Source of the DNA: Methanothrix harundinacea
GTDB lineage: Archaea > Halobacteriota > Methanosarcinia > Methanotrichales > Methanotrichaceae
Length of the DNA stretch: 64,000 nucleotides
Assembly: GCA_002506535.1 (NCBI GenBank)
Contig: DAXT01000021.1
Coordinates: 1-64,000, forward strand
Direction of reading: 5' to 3'
In this document: one piece after another, positions 60,043 through 64,000 of the stretch
Numbering within the stretch: the stretch's first letter is position 1
Layout of the letters: each line of letters starts with the position of its first letter
Notes under the pieces: generated by a model
Seen by the model: only the letters and a program-made list of their open reading frames with translations
The model's database searches: none
Told to the model about the DNA's origin: nothing
Program-made: the position numbers and the translations under genes

Positions 60043-61260
60043 ATGAAGCTCGGGTATGGCGCCGGCAGCATAAACCTCGCGATCGAGGGGGACGAGAGGT
60101 TCGAGGTCGTCCTTCCGAAGGAGATGGCAGGAGCCCCCGACGAGGAGGCGGAGATAAAGAGGGCCCTCGACGAGCCCTTCGGCCCGTCCCTTCAGGATTT
60201 TGAAGGGCATGAGAGCGCCGTCATCATGGCGAGCGACATAACGAGGCCTGCGCCTACATCCAAGATCCTCCCGCCCCTGGCAAGAGTGCTTCGAAGCCTC
60301 GGGATAAGAGATATCCTCGTCGTCTTCGGCCTCGGTACCCACAGGAGGATGACGGCAGAGGAGGTGGGCCGGCTCCTCGGCTCCTCCGCCGGCTTTCCCT
60401 CCGTCCAGCACGATCTAGATCGATGCGTCCGCATCGGAGAGACCGCCAGGGGAACGCCTGTTGAGATCCTGGAGGAGGTGGCAAACGCCGACTTCAAAAT
60501 CGGGACCGGGAATATCGAGTACCACTACTACGCCGGCTACAGCGGAGGTGCCAAGGCGGTCCTCCCCGGCGTCAGCTCCGAGAGGTCGATAGATAAGAAC
60601 CACGCCATGATGGCCGATCCCCGGTCGAAGTCCGGAAGGCTCGACGGCCCCGTCCGCCTCGACATGGAGGAGGCGGCGGGGATAGCCGGCCTCGACTTCA
60701 TCCTCAACGCCGTCATGAACAGCCGAAAGGAGGTCGTAAGGGCCGTGGCCGGCGACTTCGTCGAGGCCCACAGGAAGGGGGCGACAGCGGTCGACGAGAT
60801 GTACCGCAGGCCCGTCAGGCCGGCGGAGATCGTCGTCGCCTGCGCCGGAGGAAGGCCCAAGGACATCAACCTATTCCAGGCCCAGAAGGCGATGGAGAAC
60901 GCCAGGGAAGCCGTCATCCCCGGCGGTACCCTCATCCTCTTGGCCGAGTGCGCCGAGGGGTTCGGCCACCCGGTCTTTGAGCGGTGGGCGAGGGAGGCGG
61001 CCTGCCCAGAAGATTGCTTCGAGCGGTTCGGCAGGGAGTACGAGTTCGGGGGGCACAAGGCGGCTCTGATCGCGAGAGATTCCCTGGATAAGGATCTGAT
61101 CCTCGTCTCCTCCCTGGGCCCCGCCCTGGCAGAGATGGTCTTCTTCCGCCATGCCAGGAGCCTCGCGGAGGCCCTAGCCATGGCCAGGGAGAGGCAGGGA
61201 AAAGACGCCAGGACGATCGTCATCCCCCACGGGGATCTGACGCTGGCGACCGGGGGATGA
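60043..61260 (+). CDS. LarA-like nickel-pincer-type racemase (DUF2088)
   Basis: A 405-residue protein of the LarA (lactate racemase) family. The N-terminal domain has MASDITRPAPTSKILPPLAR and FGLGTHRRMTAEEVGR with the His108-type residue; then HYYAGYSGGAKAVLPGVSSE holds His and the Lys that binds the pincer cofactor in LarA, and DKNHAMMADP a further His. GGAGGAG precedes ATG 60043, one base after the DUF58 stop. No larB, larC or larE cofactor genes are nearby. The true substrate may be another hydroxy acid; family members are diverse. Confidence 0.8.
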   Translation: MKLGYGAGSINLAIEGDERFEVVLPKEMAGAPDEEAEIKRALDEPFGPSLQDFEGHESAVIMASDITRPAPTSKILPPLARVLRSLGIRDILVVFGLGTHRRMTAEEVGRLLGSSAGFPSVQHDLDRCVRIGETARGTPVEILEEVANADFKIGTGNIEYHYYAGYSGGAKAVLPGVSSERSIDKNHAMMADPRSKSGRLDGPVRLDMEEAAGIAGLDFILNAVMNSRKEVVRAVAGDFVEAHRKGATAVDEMYRRPVRPAEIVVACAGGRPKDINLFQAQKAMENAREAVIPGGTLILLAECAEGFGHPVFERWAREAACPEDCFERFGREYEFGGHKAALIARDSLDKDLILVSSLGPALAEMVFFRHARSLAEALAMARERQGKDARTIVIPHGDLTLATGG

Positions 61261-61336
61261 GGCCTCCGGGATAGGTCCTGGTCTGATAGCCCCCGGTGGA
61301 GGCCAGAGAGGTGCTTCCATTGAAAATAGAGATCTT

Positions 61337-61678
61337 CTACTTCCTCCCCTCTCTTATCCTGGAAATGTTCCTCTTAAGATCTGGTATGTCGCTCTGGATA
61401 ACGTCCCAGGTGAGTGCGAGATCGACTCCGAAGTACTGATGAATCAGCACGTCCCTCATGCCGGCGATCTTCTGCCATGATATCTCGGGATGATTTCTCT
61501 TGAAATCTTCGGGCAGGTTTTTGACGGCCTCGCCGATGATCTCGATTCTGCGAATTATGGCGTCCTGGAGTTGGCGCGATTCTACGAACTCATCCAGAGT
61601 TTTGCCCGCTGAATAATCCTCGATTAGGTCTATCGACTCCAGAATGTGGGCGAGAGATACTTTGGGATCTTTCCTCAT
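61337..61678 (-). CDS. hepT: HepT-like ribonuclease toxin (DUF86)
   Basis: A 113-residue all-helical protein with the DUF86/HepT active-site motif R-x4-H-x-Y in MRDVLIHQYFGVD and the pattern RRIEIIGEAVKNLPEDFKRN. It is an RNase toxin that pairs with the MntA nucleotidyltransferase encoded just upstream, its start overlapping that stop by four bases. MntA neutralises HepT by AMPylating the Tyr of the motif in the systems studied. Confidence 0.85.
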   Translation of the reverse strand: MRKDPKVSLAHILESIDLIEDYSAGKTLDEFVESRQLQDAIIRRIEIIGEAVKNLPEDFKRNHPEISWQKIAGMRDVLIHQYFGVDLALTWDVIQSDIPDLKRNISRIREGRK

Positions 61679-61962
61679 AGTATCGGGACCTGCTCGTTCA
61701 GGATTCTCTCTTTGAGGAGAGGGTGAAGAGAAGCGTAGGTGAGGACGTCCACCTCCCGGTCGATCGCCTCCTCCAGCTCGATCTTCAGCCCTGAGAGGTC
61801 CATCAGACTCTTTCGCCCCTCAAACTCCACCAGGATGTCCACGTCGCTTTCGTCGGTCATCTCGCCCCGCACGATCGACCCGAAGAAGGCGGCCCTCTTA
61901 ACGTCGTTTCTCCGCAGGACGGCGAGGACCTTCTCGCGCAGCTCTTCAGTCTCGTCGGTCAT
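61675..61962 (-). CDS. mntA: MntA-like nucleotidyltransferase antitoxin
   Basis: A 95-residue minimal nucleotidyltransferase with AAFFGSIVRGEMTDESDVDI, the G-S-x10-D-x-D signature that binds metal and ATP. It forms an overlapping operon with HepT. It is intact. Confidence 0.85.
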   Translation of the reverse strand: MTDETEELREKVLAVLRRNDVKRAAFFGSIVRGEMTDESDVDILVEFEGRKSLMDLSGLKIELEEAIDREVDVLTYASLHPLLKERILNEQVPIL

Positions 61963-62226
61963 ATCTTCCGCCTCAAATTTGTCTCCGGCTATTTTTGATA
62001 AGAGGGCGGTGATGCGATATCACCTTTTCCGCCGCGCCCCTTTCGGGGTGGCGCGAGTTTTTGCGGAGGCGCTGTCACGGTCCGGAGGCCTGGGGCGCAG
62101 GCGACCGGGCGGCGCCGAATGGGGGCGGCTGCTGCCGTAGGCGGAAGTAGGGTGGATCATCTTGGAGCCTGAGGAAGGGCTCTCCTCCGACCGTTAAATC
62201 CCTTTAGAGTCAAAACTACTGTTAGC
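61963..62226. other. GC-rich intergenic region with a hairpin
   Basis: A 264-base gap. Around 62034-62055 lies an imperfect GC-rich hairpin (CGCGCCCC, loop, GGGGTGGCGCG) followed by TTTTT. No plus-strand gene ends there, so it is more likely a repeat element or a minus-strand leader structure than a terminator. Confidence 0.4.
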
Positions 62227-62502
62227 ATGTTCTTGGAGTATGTGGAGACAGCACTCGCCAGAGCCGAATACAAGGTGATCGAGGACGACGTGCCCCGCTT
62301 CGCCTCGGTCCCCGAGCTTCCCGGCGTCTGGGCATCGGGCAGAACGGTCGAGAAGTGCAGAAAAGAGCTGATCGAGGTCATCGAGGAGTGGATCGTGGCA
62401 AGGCTCCAGAGAGGCCTTCCGATTCCGCCGATGGGCGGGCAGAGGATCGACTTCCCGCTTGATAGGTCTCCGTTCTCGGATCTCTCGCAGCGAGAGCGGT
62501 GA
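62227..62502 (+). CDS. HicB-type antitoxin (solitary)
   Basis: A 91-residue protein with the HicB partial RNase-H-like fold: YVETALARAEYKVIEDDVPR, FASVPELPGVWASGRTVEKC and ELIEVIEEWIVARLQRGLPIP, the last being very typical. No HicA toxin (about 60-80 residues with a G-x-H motif) is found on either side. It may be a remnant of a system or act with a toxin elsewhere. Confidence 0.8.
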   Translation: MFLEYVETALARAEYKVIEDDVPRFASVPELPGVWASGRTVEKCRKELIEVIEEWIVARLQRGLPIPPMGGQRIDFPLDRSPFSDLSQRER

Positions 62503-62612
62503 TTCAAGACGCATTTTGGAAATCCTTGTTCTTGATCCTGTTAATGAAGATCGAGGATAGGGGCCTCAAAAGCCCTTTATATTGAGAACTGCTTAATAAT
62601 CTCTGAGTAACC

Positions 62613-62921
62613 ATGAGAAGGTCCGAGATCCTCCAGATCCTGGAAGCCCGCAGGGATGATCTGCTCAAGATGGGGGTGAAGAGCCTTGCCATCTTCGGGT
62701 CCGCCGCCAGGGACGACGCCCGGCCGGAGAGCGACCTGGACGTCCTGGTGGAGTTTGCCGGCCCTGCCACCTTCAACGGCTACATGGACCTGAAGTTCTT
62801 CCTGGAGGATCTTCTTGGCCGCCCTGTCGATCTCGTCACCAGGCGGTCGATCCGGCCGGGGTTGAAGGCGCGGATCGAGAGCGAGGCCCGATATGTCCAG
62901 GGACTACAGGCTCTATCTTGA
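62613..62921 (+). CDS. MntA-like nucleotidyltransferase antitoxin (second copy)
   Basis: A 102-residue minimal nucleotidyltransferase with SLAIFGSAARDDARPESDLD and V-L-V-E-F after it, all active-site residues present. A TATA-like CTTTATATTG lies upstream (about 62573-62582). The gene that follows, which should be HepT, is broken, so this antitoxin no longer has an intact partner next to it. Confidence 0.85.
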   Translation: MRRSEILQILEARRDDLLKMGVKSLAIFGSAARDDARPESDLDVLVEFAGPATFNGYMDLKFFLEDLLGRPVDLVTRRSIRPGLKARIESEARYVQGLQALS

Positions 62922-63048
62922 GGATATGCAGATCTCCTGCAGGAAGCCGTTTGGTTATGCCGATAACTTGGACTCCTTCGATGGACGAGCAAAAGATTAT
63001 CAGATAACTCAGCCTAGAACTCCCTGTAGGTGGGCAAGTGGAGTATGA
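62893..63048 (+). pseudogene. Decayed HepT (DUF86) gene, N-terminal fragment
   Basis: The frame from ATG 62893 encodes MSRDYRLYLEDMQISCRKPF and a little more, which matches the start of DUF86/HepT proteins. After about 37 residues the resemblance ends and the frame stops at 63046-63048, without the R-x4-H-x-Y active site. It overlaps the MntA gene by 29 bases, the usual arrangement. It is a remnant cut short by deletion at its 3' side, where the next gene (Abi_C-like) begins. Confidence 0.7.
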
Positions 63049-63053
63049 TATCC

Positions 63054-63818
63054 ATGATCGACGAAGAATTATTGAGAAATATTGAAGAGGTTCATGACAT
63101 TCTCAAAGAGGCAGCAACATATGGATGGAATGGATCTGCTGAAGATTTTAACTCGAACGATCGGCAATATAAATCTTTACGTAAATCGCTTGTGTATGAT
63201 TCAACGTCAGGACATAAATTACCAAAATTTATAGATAGGTGCCGCGATCTGCACAGTTTTTCGAAATTTATCAAATCGAAGTACAGACTTTATAGTGAGC
63301 GTAGGGATTATTTAGATAGAGAATTCGAACCATTTTATTTAATTTTTAAAATTAAGTCCGATAATCCTAGCGATGAAATTGTCTCGGAGATTTTGTCTAG
63401 ATGCGATTCTGAGTATGTTCACAAGATATGGCAAAAAGCATTAGAACGTCGCACTACTGATCCAGAAGGAGCAATCACAGCGGCCAGATCACTTCTTGAA
63501 TCAGTTTGTAAATACATTCTCGATGAGAAGGGGGTATCTTACAACGCCAAGGCGGACTTACCGTCTCTTTATTCCTCGGTGACTCAACAGCTCGATCTCG
63601 CACCGAGTAAACAGACGGAAGAGCAATTCAAGAAAATCCTCGGGGGGTGTCATGTAATAGTAGAAAATATCGGATCACTGAGAAATAATTTGAGCGATTC
63701 TCATGGAAGAAGCAAATCTGATGCAAAGCCTGCGCCCCGACACGCGGAACTCGCTGTGAATCTAGCTGGAACAATGGCTACATTCCTTATAACCACATGG
63801 GAAGAAATTAACACATAG
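63054..63818 (+). CDS. Abortive-infection C-terminal (Abi_C-like) domain protein
   Basis: About 254 residues, of clearly lower GC and different codon use than its neighbours, a sign of recent transfer. The C-terminal 110 residues match the Abi_C pattern: DPEGAITAARSLLESVCKYI, ADLPSLYSSVTQQLDLAPS, LGGCHVIVENIGSLRNNLSD and PRHAELAVNLAGTMATFLIT. The N-terminal part has no family that I know. Such proteins occur in phage-resistance and abortive-infection genes of bacteria and archaea. ATG 63054 has GGAG ten bases upstream; GTG 63030 and ATG 63045 are alternatives. Confidence 0.7.
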   Translation: MIDEELLRNIEEVHDILKEAATYGWNGSAEDFNSNDRQYKSLRKSLVYDSTSGHKLPKFIDRCRDLHSFSKFIKSKYRLYSERRDYLDREFEPFYLIFKIKSDNPSDEIVSEILSRCDSEYVHKIWQKALERRTTDPEGAITAARSLLESVCKYILDEKGVSYNAKADLPSLYSSVTQQLDLAPSKQTEEQFKKILGGCHVIVENIGSLRNNLSDSHGRSKSDAKPAPRHAELAVNLAGTMATFLITTWEEINT

Positions 63819-63869
63819 TGATTTGTTATTTAATTTTGTTCTACGTCTAAAACTTGCAGCCCCCCGGAC

Positions 63870-63897
63870 GGGCGGGCGCCCCTTGGGGCCCCCGCCC
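63870..63897. terminator. GC-rich hairpin between convergent genes
   Basis: GGGCGGG (63870-63876) pairs with CCCGCCC (63891-63897), with an inner CCCC/GGGG stem. It lies between the Abi_C-like gene and the end of ilvC, which face each other. No long T run follows, so its function as a terminator is only likely. Confidence 0.45.
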
Positions 63898-63935
63898 TCC
63901 CGATGGCTTAGCATCCCTCCTTTAAGAGATGATCT

Positions 63936-64000
63936 TCACTCTTTCTTGAGCCACGGCATCATCGACCGAAGCTCCCCGCCCACCTCTTCGATGAGGTGGT
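63936..64000 (-). CDS. ilvC: Ketol-acid reductoisomerase, C-terminal end (partial)
   Basis: The last 20 codons read HLIEEVGGELRSMMPWLKKE and a TGA stop at 63936-63938; the rest lies beyond the window. The E-x-x-G-x-x-L-R-S/A-M-M-P-W-L/I sequence is the well-known end of IlvC, the branched-chain amino acid enzyme. Identification from so short a piece rests on this motif alone. Confidence 0.75.
   Translation of the reverse strand, partial: HLIEEVGGELRSMMPWLKKE

Noticed and set aside
62503..62612. Place where a HicA toxin gene might follow HicB
   Set aside because: No frame with the HicA G-x-H motif exists there or upstream.
1..64000. tRNA, rRNA and known riboswitches
   Set aside because: I looked for conserved tRNA arms and common rRNA cores and found none; a covariance-model search would be needed to exclude small RNAs.

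Overview
The window is GC-rich archaeal DNA from a methanogen, most likely a member of the Methanosarcinales and probably of the Methanothrix (Methanosaeta) group. The markers are both subunits of sulfopyruvate decarboxylase for coenzyme M synthesis, a methanogenesis-marker-16-type iron-sulfur protein, a Tfx-type regulator, archaeal HMG-CoA synthase for isoprenoid lipids, an archaeal-type glutamate synthase, DUF2098/DUF2117 proteins and very large NosD/DUF11 surface proteins. Genes start with ATG, GTG or TTG behind GGAGG-like sites or behind TATA boxes with short leaders. The genus is inferred from gene content only.

Layout. 1-6.1 kb: a partial gene, a Tfx regulator, an AI-2E-type transporter, a GNAT acetyltransferase, a tungstate-type ABC importer (tupABC) and a CDGSH iron-sulfur protein. 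6.3-12.8 kb: a secreted, membrane-anchored CobN-like chelatase followed by DUF2162, ExbB/MotA-like and DUF2149 genes, which I read as an archaeal counterpart of the HmuSTUV tetrapyrrole/metal system. 12.9-20 kb: a trypsin-like protease, secreted repeat proteins, a truncated metallophosphoesterase next to a hairpin repeat, a TPR protein, a cation exporter, OsmC and PEBP proteins and two tandem NnrU/ICMT-like membrane proteins. 19.6-23.5 kb: an operon with a CHAT-NB-ARC-TPR protein, a zinc ribbon protein and a three-helix membrane protein, the best candidate here for an undescribed defence or signalling system. 23.6-26.6 kb: an operon of HMG-CoA synthase, a membrane protein and a CbiK-type cobaltochelatase.

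26.7-32.6 kb: small proteins, a flavin-binding protein, glutamate synthase, a secreted protein, then comD, an acylphosphatase with a coiled coil, and comE. 32.7-44.3 kb: two giant beta-helix surface proteins flank a papain-like protease; the first gene is split by a one-base frameshift at a run of eight G. 44.6-52.9 kb: the marker-16 protein, a methyltransferase, two related secreted proteins, a small stress-type cluster (DUF1328, LEA-like, ribbon-helix-helix), a DUF11-type secreted protein, an Hsp20-like fragment and a class II photolyase. 53-55 kb: zinc ribbon, a DUF22-like protein, DUF2098 and DUF2117. 55-61.3 kb: a Cache-HAMP-SpoIIE phosphatase with altered metal site, then a membrane protein, MoxR, DUF58 and a LarA-like operon. 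61.3-64 kb: a toxin-antitoxin/abortive-infection patch (MntA/HepT, solitary HicB, MntA with a decayed HepT, an Abi_C-like gene) and the very end of ilvC. I saw no rRNA, tRNA or CRISPR array.
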